Shown one piece after another: positions 23,393-36,058 of a DNA stretch of 64,000 nt (positions within the stretch are counted from its first letter, which is position 1; the number at the start of each line of letters is the position of its first letter). Origin of the DNA: Ligustrum vulgare (taxonomy: Eukaryota > Streptophyta > Magnoliopsida > Lamiales > Oleaceae); assembly GCA_963555705.1 (NCBI GenBank), contig OY743176.1, positions 43,229,026 to 43,293,025 of the forward strand, in the 5' to 3' direction. A program made the position numbers and the translations under genes. The notes beneath the pieces were generated by a model. That model searched no databases. It was not told the DNA's origin and saw nothing but the letters and a program-made list of their open reading frames with translations.

Positions 23393-24004
23393 AGCCTCCA
23401 CATGGTGGTACAACACGGGTTCCAGGCCAATGCTAGTCTGGTAAGACATACTTATAGCAAGTCTTAGTTTGTATATATGCTTTTTTTTATTATATATTAA
23501 GCTATTGTGATTTGTGATGAACTTGTAGCACCGTCATCGAGAAGACGGGGCTCGTCATGTGGCCTCAATTTACTTAAGGTTTTCGAGGGTAGCGGGAAAC
23601 AACCAATTCCTGTTGATTTCGATAACAAAGAAAAAAAGTATCAACCTGTTGGCGACAATGAAAAATACGTCAGCAGACATGTGGGGAATCAAGTCAGAAA
23701 CTTTGTGCTTCCCTGCTACAACAAGTTGGATGAAGTTCCTCTAAAGTTGAGAGAATGAGTGATCAATAGTGTTCATGTAAGTGAATTTAGACTGTTTGAA
23801 TTTTACTTATTTCTTTGAACTTCAGATTTAGGCTAGTGTAATTCAAATTGATGTAGGACTTTTTCAACTTACAACTAACGAATTATACTGAGAGCGAGTA
23901 CCATATTATCATTAAGGGTCTTGAACGGTCGGCCAATTGATATTGGTCTTACAAGACCACTATACATAATCACTTCAAGCAACATGGACCTAACAATCCT
24001 TATC
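23393..24004 (+). pseudogene. Second CACTA gene (TNPA/Ptta-like), 5' part
   Basis: Exon-like text at 23529-23758 (RRRGSSCGLNLLKVFEGSGK, PVGDNEKYVSRHVGNQVR) and at about 23855-24000 (SYKTTIHNHFKQHGPNNPY) resembles the Ptta/En/Spm plant transposase family (Transposase_24 type), which accompanies TNP2 in many CACTA elements. The family is thought to bind subterminal repeats. The gene is cut at 24004 by element D and continues at 36059. Stops and uncertain introns indicate a pseudogene. Confidence 0.7.
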
Positions 24005-26843
24005 TGTAAGGCCGCTTTTCACTTTTCATGCAATTTTAAATTTCACGTCATATTTATGTTAATGTTATTTGAAATTTGAAATTTAATTAATTTTACGTCA
24101 ATGATTTGGAATTGTTTTGCAGTGGAAGGATTTGGACGTCGTCTCGCTCAATGTGCCAATTAGAAAATTATAAATTTGTCTACTTGCAATTTATGTGAGT
24201 AATTGTTTTATTTCCAAAGCTTGCCAATTCCTATTTTTGTCAAATTATTATAAGTGGTAAATTTTAGGATATTTTGTAAATTTATGATAGATGTGTACTT
24301 AATTTTTGAGACTTAGGGAGAATGAGGGACTAAATTGCAAATATCCTAAAGATTACACCTAAACCCTAACCTAACCCTCATTCTCACCCTCTCACCCGAC
24401 GCTCTCTCTGTCTCTGCGCTCTCTCTCCGTCTCTGCGCTCTCTCCTCTCCGTCTCTCGGCTCTCTCCGTCTCTCTCTCGCGATCTCTCACACTCACACTC
24501 GGTCTCGCTCTCTCTCACGCTGAACTCTCTCACTCGCACACCTCACGCTCGGCTTCTCTCCCTCTTGCGCAGCCTCTGACCGCCGACTGCCATCACCAGT
24601 AAGACACCTTTCTCTTCACCGAACGCACACACACAACACACACACTTAATTGGTGTATGTATATATGGAATTGTGTGTATTTGTTGATTTATAAATGTGG
24701 TATGTATATAGTTATATGAACATTTCAGATTTTTCAGATTGAGTTGTAGTCAATTTCGAATTTTTAATTGTTAACCTCAGATTTGGGGCGTATATATGTG
24801 TGTATGTATATGTATGTATGTATGTATGCACCTTTCAGATTGGTAATGGAAAATTTACACTTGTATAATTTCAGATTTTTAGTCTATGTAGATAATATTT
24901 TTTTAAGATTCAAAATTTATGAACTAATTAGTGTAATTGAAATGTTTAGTTTCATTTTTGATTTAGGAATGGTAATTTTCGAAAATTGAGGAAAATTTTG
25001 TGAAGGTGTATATAAATTCAGAATTTTTAGAGTTGTTATTTGATCATTTTGTTAATTTTGGTTTAAGTCAAATATATTTACTTGAGGCTAAAATTAATGG
25101 GTAAGAAGATTTTCTAATTCACAATGAAATTGGATTTTGTGTTTAAAATATGGCATGCTAGGTGTTTGAAATAACTTTAAACCTCATTTGGATTAAATTG
25201 AAGTTTTAACTTTGGTTAGGGGTATGGTTAGTTCAAAAAGGATAATGATTGTGTTTTGAACTAAAAGTTTTGCCTAATTTGATTAGTGAGATTTCAATTT
25301 TTCTTTTTGCCTTCGAGTTCATCTCTTATTTCGAGTATGGTGTTATATGTGTTGGACCTAGCGTAAGGCCACGTTTGGGATTTAATTGTGAATGAAATAG
25401 AAGTTGTAACCTTGCTTAGAGTTTAAAATGTAATTTTGAACTAAAAGTATATTTTATTAAATGAATGGGTACAACTAGGATTTTGGTACATTGACGACAC
25501 GGGCAGTCGAGACTCCTCCACTTGCAAATTCAGAAACGGTAAATTACTAAGGACTGCAAGTAAGTAAACTTCCCCCTATTTTCATAGAAGTTGAATGTAA
25601 ATGTGAAAGTTATGTGTAAACTTACTTGCTTTGATGAATTGCATTCACATTATGAAAGCATATGTTATTGAGAAGAATGTTCAAACATGCACATTATCAT
25701 GTCATTGCATCATTAAGCATGCATTGACATCGAAATGAGAAAGTCAGATGTTTTAATGAAAGGAATGTGTCAAAGTGCAATTTTGTCAAAAATTATGTAT
25801 CCCAAGTTTTTGAAAGAATGGGTGTACTTCTATGTCATGAAAGGTCCGAGTGGGAAATGGGGCGCGGGGGACCGGCGTACCCGAATGTAATGAGCCGCTT
25901 TGCGGTGGAATGAATGTAATGAGCCGCTTTGCGGTGGAAATGAATGAATGAACCGCTTTGCGGTGGGAAAGTGAATGTTAAACCGCTTTGCGGTGGAAAT
26001 GCGCATTTAATCTGGTTCCAAATAAGAATGGCCCACTGTTATCTGATTGACTAGAAGTTACACCAAGTGAGCTCACGATGGAATGAAGTGAAAGTTTTGA
26101 AATGTCAAGTGAAAGCTTGAAAAGTTTGAAAGTTTTGAAAGGTTAAAGTGAATGGGGATACATATTTCAAAGTTTAAAGCATTTCATGTCATAAGCATGC
26201 ATTCATGCATAAAGTTTACTTACTGAGCTTTAGCTCACCCCAATCCCTCCCCAACATTTCAGGTGATGAAAGTTAGGTGATCCGAGGAGAGCACTTGGTG
26301 ACAGACTCAGGCTACACCGCTTCAAGTTTTTAAAGAAAATAAAGTTAAATTTTGAAGTTAATTAAGTTTATAATTAATTATTTCTTAATTCATTCATTTT
26401 ATGTTGATAATTGTTTGGTTGAGATTAGTTTTAAATTAGTTATGGAAATTTCTAATATTGGTTATATTATCACTTATTGCATTTAATTGAAGCTTATTGA
26501 TACAAAATGTTGTGTTGAGGAGTTTGTGGATTGAGTTTGAAATAATGTGGTGATGTTGGAGTTTGAAGTAGAATTGGGGTTGTATGTTGAATATTGGATT
26601 TCTATTTGAGTTGAGTTTATGTTGTAAAATGGTTTTGATGTCCCTCTACAGGTTGGTTAAGTCCAATTTATAGAGGAGACTCTGTCGAAATTTCTATAAG
26701 ATTTTAAAATAGAAAATGAAAAGGTTGATGTTTTTAAATGATTTGTTTTCCGCATTTTAATCTTTAAACACATTAAATTCCGAATTTAATGTGAATGGAA
26801 GTTAACACGCCTAGGTTATGGTTTTGAAACTTGGGGTGTTACA
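24005..26843 (+). repeat. 5' LTR of element D
   Basis: 2,839 bp. It contains a telomere-like ACCCTAACCTAACCCTC stretch near 24360, a CT-rich tract at about 24375-24600, TATG repeats near 24800, and a four-copy CCGCTTTGCGG minisatellite at 25894-25993. Confidence 0.92.
25894..25993. repeat. CCGCTTTGCGG minisatellite in element D 5' LTR
   Basis: Four copies of a 29-30 bp unit built on CCGCTTTGCGGTGGAA (starts 25894, 25924, 25953, 25983). CCGC-TTT-GCGG is a small hairpin. The same array is at 31624-31725 and 35104-35203. Confidence 0.9.
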
Positions 26844-26847
26844 TTTT

Positions 26848-26859
26848 TGGTATCAGAGC
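26848..26859 (+). other. Primer binding site of element D
   Basis: TGGTATCAGAGC, four bases after the 5' LTR, matching initiator Met-tRNA. Confidence 0.9.
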
Positions 26860-27399
26860 TAAGAGTTTTAAAAGCGATTCTGTAGACTTTTAAAATTTAT
26901 TTGAAAATGGTTCGGGTACTGAGTCACGCCTCAAGTGCTTCTCCCTCGATCATCTGGTAAGTTAATTTTGTTTAAATTATGAAATGTTATTTGATGTCCC
27001 GATTATTGTAAAGTCTTGCATGCTAATGTGTAATGTCGGAAAGTGAAAGGTTAAGAATGTTGTCAGTGAATATGACGAGTATGTCTGGGTTATGTAAATG
27101 AGAAAATGAGATGGTAATGAATTTTTATAAAATTTGGTTAATGTTTATAAGTTCCTTATGTGAAAGATATGAAGTGAATACGAATAGTGCTTTGAGTCAT
27201 GGAGACTATGTCGGCAAGAATGTATATTATATCCAAGTCGGAAGTTGAGAAGTCATCGAACTTAGTATTAAGCACTTACCGTGTTTGATCTCGGGACTAC
27301 CCACTCATTTGATAGTCCCACAATTATAGGAAAATTGATTTACCCATCTCAGTAGCTGGAGACCAAGTTTATATTGTCAACGCCATTTGAAGAATTGTT

Positions 27400-29947
27400 G
27401 AACTAAAGTTATGTGTTGAGAAATGTCCCAATCATGGTGAATGGGAAGGAGTAGATGATGGATTTCATAACACTGAATACCCACAAACTTGATGTCATAC
27501 TAGGAATGGAATGATTATTATGGTATAAGGTTTCAATCACTGGCTACGTTAAGGTGGTAGTTGAACCTTCAAATGAAACCCTTTTTCGCCTTGTTGAGGT
27601 AAAGGTAGAACTTTTCATATCGATATTATCAGTGATGAATGCTCGTCAATTGATGAATAAGAGTTATTAGGCCTACCTAGTTGCAATAATTGAAGTGTCT
27701 AAGGTGAATACTTCTCTCGAACAAATTTCAGTTATTCGAGAATGACTAAAGATGTTCTCAGAAAATCTTTGTGATTTACCGCCTAAAAGAGAAATTGAAT
27801 TCGTCATCGATTAAGTGCACAACTCTAGTATCCAAGGTATAATGTCGGATGGCTCCTTCGTAACTTAAGAGAGCTCAAAGTGCAACTATAGAATCTCGTG
27901 GACAAAGGTTTTGTTCGATCTAGCTTTTTGCCATGAGGTGCTCAGGAGCTATACATGAAGAAGAAAGATGGTTTTATGAGACTTTGCATAATTGAAATTA
28001 GACATGGCAAAACCAGTTTTATGAAGTTGTGATGAGATGTTGAGATTAGGAGTGATATGATTTTATTGAGACTTTTATGAGAAGAACTATGAAATTAGAG
28101 GTTTAAAGATTTGGTTCTTAGTTATTGGGAATTAAGTAATGGATATTGCATTGAGTAAGTGAATTATTCCTCTATTTTGAGAGAAATTTATTATGTAGTT
28201 TGGTCTTGTGATTAAATTTTGGGAATATGATTTGTGGCATATATTTATAAGTATGAGTAGTCTTTTGAACCAACTAATGTATTGAAGGAAGTGAGATATT
28301 GATATTGGAAATTATGATTTGAAATTGTTATGTTGAGGAATTATGGATTGGTTTTCTGGGATATCAAGGTATACATGAAGTTATGTAATGATTTGATCCA
28401 TACATTGGGAAATGATAAGTTATATTTTGAAAAGATGAGTGACGACAAGTATTATGGCGTTATTGGGAGGAATCTTAATTATTCTTGGGAACGGATTGAT
28501 CACTAGTAAGGAATGATCACTTGTATTGGAGAATATTATAAATTATAAGGATATGAGATAATACTGTTGATTTATTTTGGAATTTGATCGGGAAGATATG
28601 TTAAAGATAAGATGATGATATTATGTTGATTTGTGAATAATATGTTATTGGATATACTACATAGAGAGAATATTCAGGTAATTTCTATCCTTTCAATTAT
28701 TTTGGTGATATTTGGTGATAAAGAAGTTTTAGAGATGACAAATTATTATGGTTTGGTATGTTTTTAAAGAAATAGTAAAGATTTATTGAAATTTGGAGAG
28801 AATCTTTCCATGGGCTTGCAGAGATTAGTTATGTCATTTGGGTTATTAAATAATGACTTAAGTAATCAGCAAATATTTCTTTATACAGAGTTTAGAGGCT
28901 ATGTTGAGAGCTTGCATTTTAGACCTTTGTGATGGTTAGGAAAACCATTTACCGTCTGTTGAATTTACATGTAATATGATTATTGGGATTAGTCAGTTAT
29001 CATGAATGGGAGATATTGAAAATATTTTATGGTGAGATGCCTTAAAGGAGTAACCATTTATTCAAAGTGAGAAATTGGGGACATGCGATTGAATGTTTGG
29101 GATTATGTGAGATAATGATTGTCATAAGGTCCTAGATTTGTACAAGTATTGCAGAAGTAATGCATCTGATCGGAGGAAAGTTTATGATAGTCCATACCAT
29201 GAAATTGTGGAGATTATTATTGATGGTATTTTGATTCAAAAATAAGAAATGAAATTTTAGACAATTGTCCTTGTGGATAGAATTTGTGGAAAATGAGAAT
29301 AAGACTTCACAATGATTATTTATTATGGAGTAGCCTGCAGAAAGAGTGACAATGGCAGAATCCAAGATTTATTGAGTTTGAGAGATTGATATAAAATCTT
29401 AGTGAGTATATTGACGTAAAAGGTTCGTGTGAAGGATATGATGGTTATTATGTTGTAATCTTAGAGAGATTGATATGATTATTTGAGGTCAGTTGTGTGA
29501 CTTTTACTTATAATGGGATTGTATCTTTGGGTTAAGTGAACTTGATGAGGAATCTTATATGAATCACAAAAGTCTTATTCATTGATGATAGGTCAATGAT
29601 TTATTTATAAAATTCTTGGTTAGAGTATTGTTGTTATGATGATTTTGAAAGTATGGACCTTTAAGTTAGTACCTTGGCTTTAGTTTAAGATGAGTGTATG
29701 ATGCTGAATACTTGATTTCAATATATAAGTATGGATTACAGGATTTAAGTTTGATCCTCCGATTTTTAAAAGAAATGTCAGCGTGTTCAGAAAGGATTTC
29801 GTTTGTGAATCTTTCCAGAAAGATTCTGACAAAGTTTTAGTATTCCTACTATATATTTTGGTATGGACGTCGAGTTTCACGAATTTTGGATTGTAAAGTC
29901 TTATTTTGGTCAATTTTCTTGATTTTTGTTTTAAGAATGTGATCAAT

Positions 29948-30018
<71 letters not shown>

Positions 30019-30105
30019 GGTTTAGACGTTAAAATAGATTTTATGAAAGGCTGGAAATAGAAAGTTAGTGAATGGATTCATAAGTGGGATAATGTCGGTT
30101 GATGG
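27400..30105 (+). pseudogene. pol of element D, 5' portion, heavily degenerate
   Basis: Protease-like text LNTHKLDVILGME lies at about 27475-27510. The linker and start of RT follow (NLCDLPPKREIEFVID, then MKKKDGFMRLCI at about 27955-27990). Further on only faint traces remain, such as VMSFGLLNN at about 28830, where RT normally has VMPFGLTNA. Stops are frequent and no frame is open beyond about 88 codons. No gag zinc knuckle was found between the primer site and protease. The plus strand is strikingly poor in C. A (TA)n tract ends this part just before solo LTR E. Confidence 0.8.
29950..30015. repeat. (TA)n microsatellite
   Basis: About 33 uninterrupted TA dinucleotides inside element D. 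Confidence 0.95.
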
Positions 30106-32529
30106 TGTAATACCGCATTTCGATTTACATGCTTTCTTGATTGTCACGTAAAGTTTATATTAATATCATTATAAATGATTTAACTAATATTATGGTTTTA
30201 TTTGAATTATTTTGCAGTGGAAGGACTGGATGCCGTCTCGATCAATGTACCAATTAAAAGTTTATAAATTGTTATTTTAACAGTTTACGTGCAATTTTAT
30301 GTGATTAATTAAATTATTGCCTAGGCATGCTAATTTCCATTTTTATTGTGTTAAATTGAAGTTGGGAAAAGTTTGGTGACACTTTGGAATTTTATTTGAA
30401 AGTTATGAACCTAAATTACCAATTTGAGAGTTGAGGGACTAAATTGCAAGTTATCAAAAGTTAAACACTCAACCCTAACCTAAAAGAAACCTCACACTCT
30501 CATAACCCTCTCCCTCACTCACGCACGCAACTCTCGGTTCTCTCCCTCTCTTCGATACACACCCATAATTCAGTTTTTACAGTTAACTGCAGATTTTAAT
30601 TTTTGTGTAAAATTCGAGTTTAACCATGAAGTTGGGGATCTATGATGTTATGTGAATGAGTAGTGATGTATATGAATGTATATATTATTATGTATGTATA
30701 GATGCGTGTATATATATGTATAAGTTTGGATTTTGTGGACATAGATATATATTCATGAAATTTTTGAATTAATTTGTGTGCTATAATATTAAATTTGAGG
30801 TGTGAGTGTATGTATATATGATCATGAATATGCATATGACTATTTAAACGAACGTGTGATTTTTGGAATGTTGGGATAATGGTGTAGGAGAGTAAAGTTT
30901 AACCTTTTAGGAACAAGTTAGTTTAAATTGAATTTATGTTCAACGTTATAAATTTTTAGTTTAAGATCATTTTTCTTTTTGAATAAGAAGTGCTTAACTT
31001 TGATTTGTGAAATTGATAAGTAAGATTTCAAAATCTTCCTTGAACTTAATGTATTACTTCGAATATGATATTATACGTGGTGTTAAATGCGTTTGTTATA
31101 TTATGAGTCACATGATAATCTCGACCTCATTTAAGAGTGTAAAATGTGGTCTTTCACTAAAAATCATATTTTGTTAATGAATGAAAATTAATTAGGAGAA
31201 ACGGTACATTGACGTCGCGGGCAACCAAGACTTTCACCTGCATATTAAGCAAAGTAACTACTGAGAATTTCAGGTAAGTAAACTCCCCCTATGTTCATCA
31301 AAGTTGAATGTAAATGTGAAAGTTATGTGTAAAGGACTGTCGTGCAACTTACTTACTTTGATGAATTGTATTTACTTTATGAAAGCATATGTTATTGAGA
31401 AGAATGTTAAAGCATGCACGTTATTATGTCATTGCATCATTAGGCATGCACTGGCATCGAAATGGGAAAGTCAAATGTTTTAATGAAAGGAATGTGTCAA
31501 AATGCAATCTCTTGTCAAAAAATTATGTATCCCAAGTTTTTGAAAGAATGGGTGTACTTCTATGTCATGAAAGATGCGAGTGGGAAATGGGGCGCGGGGG
31601 ACCGGCGTACCCGAAGGTAATGAGCCGCTTTGCGGTGGAATGAATGTAATGAGCCGCTTTGCGGTGGAATGAATGTAATGAGCCGCTTTGCGGTGGAATG
31701 AAGTGAATGTTAAACCGCTTTGCGGTGGAAATGCGCATGTTAATCTGGTTCCAAATAAGAATTGCCCACTGTTATCTGATTGACTAGAAGTTGCATCAAG
31801 TGAGCTCACGATGGAAATGAAGTGAAAGTTTTGAAATGTTAAACGAAAGTTTGAAAAGTTGAATTTCTGGAAAGTAAAGAGAAAGGGATACATATATGAA
31901 AATTTTAAAGCATTCATGTCATAAGCATGCATTCATGCATACAGTTTACTTACTGAGCTTTAGCTCACCCCAATCCCTCCCCATTTTTTTTAGGTGATGA
32001 AAGTTAGATGATCAGAGGAGAACACTTGGCGGCTGACTCCGACAGTACCCGTTGTCGCCTTAATTAATAAAGTTAAATTGATTCAAGTTGTCGTTTAAAT
32101 TTATTCCTTCATTTATTGTTATTGATAATGTTTTGATTGAAGTTAGTCTTGGTTACGTATGGGTGACGCATTTGAGATTAAATATCCTCTTAAATCCTTT
32201 TGTCAATGTCGTTTGATATTTTGAGAAATCTTGTGCTTGAGGAGTTTGGGGATTAAATGAATTGGTTTGGATATGATGAATGATTGAGATGTGATGGATG
32301 TTTTAAATTTTAAAATGGTTTTTGATGTTCCTCTACAGGTTGGCTATGTCCAATTTATAGAGGAGACTCTGTCGAAATTTCTGTAAAATTTTATAATAGA
32401 TAAATGAATATTTAGGTCGTGTAAATGATTTAAATTCCGTATTTTAATGTTTAAACGATTTATTTCCGCATTAAAAGAAAAATGGAAGTTAACAACTAGG
32501 TTTAGGGTTCTTGAACTTGGGGTGTTACA
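30106..32529 (+). mobile_element. Solo LTR E, related to element D LTRs
   Basis: 2,424 bp from TGTAATACCGC to GGGGTGTTACA, flanked by the 5-bp duplication GATGG (30101-30105 and 32530-32534). Its sequence follows the element D LTR throughout (CAGTGGAAGGA block, CT-rich tract, CCGCTTTGCGG array, TACTGAGCTTTAGCTCACC) but is clearly more diverged from either D LTR than they are from each other. No interior or second LTR remains. Confidence 0.92.
31624..31725. repeat. CCGCTTTGCGG minisatellite in solo LTR E
   Basis: Four copies (starts about 31625, 31654, 31683, 31715) of the unit seen in element D LTRs, with slightly different spacers. Confidence 0.88.
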
Positions 32530-32534
32530 GATGG

Positions 32535-33186
32535 TCTCTTACAACAAGAACTATCAAATTTCGATTCGTATTGAGTACTATACGATAGGAAATGTAGATT
32601 GCCAGTTCATTGGGATGAAGTAGGAGAAAGAAGATTATTGGGTCCAGAAATAATACAGCAGACAACTGAAGTTGTTGAAAAGATTCGTTAGCGGATGAAA
32701 ATTGCACAGAGTGCATAGAAAAGTTATGTGGACAGAAGAAGGAAACCTTGGAATTCGTTGAAGGCGATATGATCTTTTTGAAGGTAGCTCCAATGAAGGG
32801 AATTATGAGATTCGGGAAGAAAGAAAAGTTAAGCCTATGTTTTGTCGGCCCCTTGGGAATTCTTGAAAGGGGTGGGTGACCTAACTTATCGAGTTGCATT
32901 GTCACCAGCGCAATCGGGAGAGTACAATGTTTTTCATGCATCAATGTTGAGGAAGTATATTTCGGATTTCCCCCCATAGTCTCAGTTATGAGTCATTAGA
33001 TCTTGTGAGGATCTGACTTATGAGGAGTCACTTGTGAAAAGCCTAATGAAAGTAAATAAGGAATTTAGAAGAAAGAAGATTACGTTAGTTAGGGTCCTTT
33101 GGAGGAATCATACAGTAGAAGAGGCTACTTGGGAATGCGAAGATGAGATGCATGCCAAGTATTCACAACTTTTTGGTAAGTTATAA
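32535..33186 (+). pseudogene. Integrase end and chromodomain of element D
   Basis: Resumes after solo LTR E with LYDRKCRLPVHWDEVGERRL and LLGPEIIQQTTEVVEKIR, then a GDLTYRVALSP segment, VFHASMLRKYI, and the C-terminal RVLWRNHTVEEATWE chromodomain-like block ending at about 33186. Frameshifts and stops at several points break it. The best conserved part of the element's coding DNA is this 3' end. Confidence 0.88.
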
Positions 33187-33210
33187 TTTCGAGGACGAAA
33201 TTTTCTTTTA

Positions 33211-33223
33211 GGGGGTAAGGAAT
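33211..33223 (+). other. Polypurine tract of element D
   Basis: GGGGGTAAGGAAT immediately before the 3' LTR. Confidence 0.7.
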
Positions 33224-36053
33224 TGTAAGGCCGCTTTTCACTTTTCATGCAATTTTAAATTTCACGTCATATTTATGTTAATGTTATTTGAAATTTGAAA
33301 TTTAATTAATTTTACGTCAATGATTTGGAATTGTTTTGCAGTGGAAGGATTTGGACGTCGTCTCGCTCAATGTGCCAATTAGAAAATTATAAATTTGTCT
33401 ACTTGCAATTTATGTGAGTAATTGTTTTATTTCCAAAGCTTGCCAATTCCTATTTTTGTCAAATTATTATAAGTGGTAAATTTTAGGATATTTTGTAAAT
33501 TTATGATAGATGTGTACTTAATTTTTGAGACTTAGGGAGAATGAGGGACTAAATTGCAAATATCCTAAAGATTACACCTAAACCCTAACCTAACCCTCAT
33601 TCTCACCCTCTCACCCGACGCTCTCTCTGTCTCTGCGCTCTCTCCTCTCCGTCTCTCGGCTCTCTCCGTCTCTCTCTCGCGATCTCTCACACTCACACTC
33701 GGTCTCGCTCTCTCTCACGCTGAACTCTCTCACTCGCACACCTCACGCTCGGCTTCTCTCCCTCTTGCGCAGCCTCTGACCGCCGACTGCCATCACCAGT
33801 AAGACACCTTTCTCTTCACCGAACGCACACACACAACACACACACTTAATTGGTGTATGTATATATGGAATTGTGTGTATTTGTTGATTTATAAATGTGG
33901 TATGTATATAGTTATATGAACATTTCAGATTTTTCAGATTGAGTTGTAGTCAATTTCGAATTTTTAATTGTTAACCTCAGATTTGGGGCGTATATATGTG
34001 TGTATGTATATGTATGTATGTATGCACCTTTCAGATTGGTAATGGAAAATTTACACTTGTATAATTTCAGATTTTTAGTCTATGTAGATAATATTTTTTT
34101 AAGATTCAAAATTTATGAACTAATTAGTGTAATTGAAATGTTTAGTTTCATTTTTGATTTAGGAATGGTAATTTTCGAAAATTGAGGAAAATTTTGTGAA
34201 GGTGTATATAAATTCAGAATTTTTAGAGTTGTTATTTGATCATTTTGTTAATTTTGGTTTAAGTCAAATATATTTACTTGAGGCTAAAATTAATGGGTAA
34301 GAAGATTTTCTAATTCACAATGAAATTGGATTTTGTGTTTAAAATATGGCATGCTAGGTGTTTGAAATAACTTTAAACCTCATTTGGATTAAATTGAAGT
34401 TTTAACTTTGGTTAGGGGTATGGTTAGTTCAAAAAGGATAATGATTGTGTTTTGAACTAAAAGTTTTGCCTAATTTGATTAGTGAGATTTTAATTTTTCT
34501 TTTTGCCTTCGAGTTCATCTCTTATTTCGAGTATGGTGTTATATGTGTTGGACCTAGCGTAAGGCCACGTTTGGGATTTAATTGTGAATGAAATAGAAGT
34601 TGTAACCTTGCTTAGAGTTTAAAATGTAATTTTGAACTAAAAGTATATTTTATTAAATGAATGGGTACAACTAGGATTTTGGTACATTGACGACACGGGC
34701 AGTCGAGACTCCTCCACTTGCAAATTCAGAAACGGTAAATTACTAAGGACTGCAAGTAAGTAAACTTCCCCCTATTTTCATAGAAGTTGAATGTAAATGT
34801 GAAAGTTATGTGTAAATGACTGTCGTGCAACTTACTTGCTTTGATGAATTGCATTCACATTATGAAAGCATATGTTATTGAGAAGAATGTTCAAACATGC
34901 ACATTATCATGTCATTGCATCATTAAGCATGCATTGGCATCGAAATGAGAAAGTCAAATGTTTTAATGAAAGGAATGTGTCAAAGTGCAATTTTGTCAAA
35001 AATTATGTATCCCAAGTTTTTGAAAGAATGGGTGTACTTCTATGTCATGAAAGGTCCGAGTGGGAAATGGGGCGCGGGGGACCGGCGTACCCGAATGTAA
35101 TGAGCCGCTTTGCGGTGGAATGAATGTAATGAGCCGCTTTGCGGTGGAAATGAATGAATGAACCGCTTTGCGGTGGGAAAGTGAATGTTAAACCGCTTTG
35201 CGGTGGAAATGCGCATTTAATCTGGTTCCAAATAAGAATGGCCCACTGTTATCTGATTGACTAGAAGTTACACCAAGTGAGCTCACGATGGAATGAAGTG
35301 AAAGTTTTGAAATGTCAAGTGAAAGCTTGAAAAGTTTGAAAGTTTTGAAAGGTTAAAGTGAATGGGGATACATATTTCAAAGTTTAAAGCATTTCATGTC
35401 ATAAGCATGCATTCATGCATAAAGTTTACTTACTGAGCTTTAACTCACCCCAATCCCTCCCCAACATTTCAAGTGATGAAAGTTAGGTGATCCGAGGAGA
35501 GCACTTGGTGACAGACTCAGGCTACACCGCTTCAAGTTTTTAAAGAAAATAAAGTTAAATTTTGAAGTTAATTAAGTTTATAATTAATTATTTCTTAATT
35601 CATTCATTTTATGTTGATAATTGTTTGGTTGAGATTAGTTTTAAATTAGTTATGGAAATTTCTAATATTGGTTATATTATCACTTATTGCATTTAATTGA
35701 AGCTTATTGATACAAAATGTTGTGTTGAGGAGTTTGGGGATTGAGTTTGAAATAATGTGGTGATGTTGGAGTTTGAAGTAGAATTGGGGTTGTATGTTGA
35801 ATATTGGATTTCTATTTGAGTTGAGTTTATGTTGTAAAATGGTTTTGATGTCCCTCTACAGGTTGGTTAAGTCCAATTTATAGAGGAGACTCTGTCGAAA
35901 TTTCTATAAGATTTTAAAATAGAAAATGAAAAGGTTGATGTTTTTAAATGATTTGTTTTCCGCATTTTAATCTTTAAACACATTAAATTCCGCATTTAAT
36001 GTGAATGGAAGTTAACACGCCTAGGTTATGGTTTTGAAACTTGGGGTGTTACA
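33224..36053 (+). repeat. 3' LTR of element D
   Basis: 2,830 bp, nearly identical to the 5' LTR. Differences include a 20-bp shorter CT tract, one fewer TATG unit and a 14-bp segment near 34816 that the 5' copy lacks. Confidence 0.92.
35104..35203. repeat. CCGCTTTGCGG minisatellite in element D 3' LTR
   Basis: Four copies with the same spacing as in the 5' LTR (starts about 35105, 35134, 35163, 35193). Confidence 0.9.
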
Positions 36054-36058
36054 TTATC

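Larger units (their letters stand above)
24005..36053 (+). mobile_element. Ty3/gypsy chromovirus-type element D (Tekay-like)
   Basis: LTRs at 24005-26843 and 33224-36053 start TGTAAGGCCGC and end GGGGTGTTACA, with the 5-bp duplication TTATC (24000-24004 and 36054-36058). A Met-tRNA primer site lies at 26848-26859 and a purine-rich GGGGGTAAGGAAT precedes the 3' LTR. The pol end encodes a chromodomain-like RVLWRNHTVEEATWE, as in Tekay/Del chromoviruses, and LTRs of about 2.8 kb fit that clade. In a read-through comparison I see about seven substitutions and three indels (20, 4 and 14 bp) between LTRs, so it looks young, yet pol is full of stops. Solo LTR E sits inside. Confidence 0.93.

Noticed and set aside
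25894..35203. Regularly spaced palindromic repeats resembling a CRISPR array
   Set aside because: Plant nuclear LTR minisatellite: the spacers are near-identical repeats of each other, and there are no cas genes.
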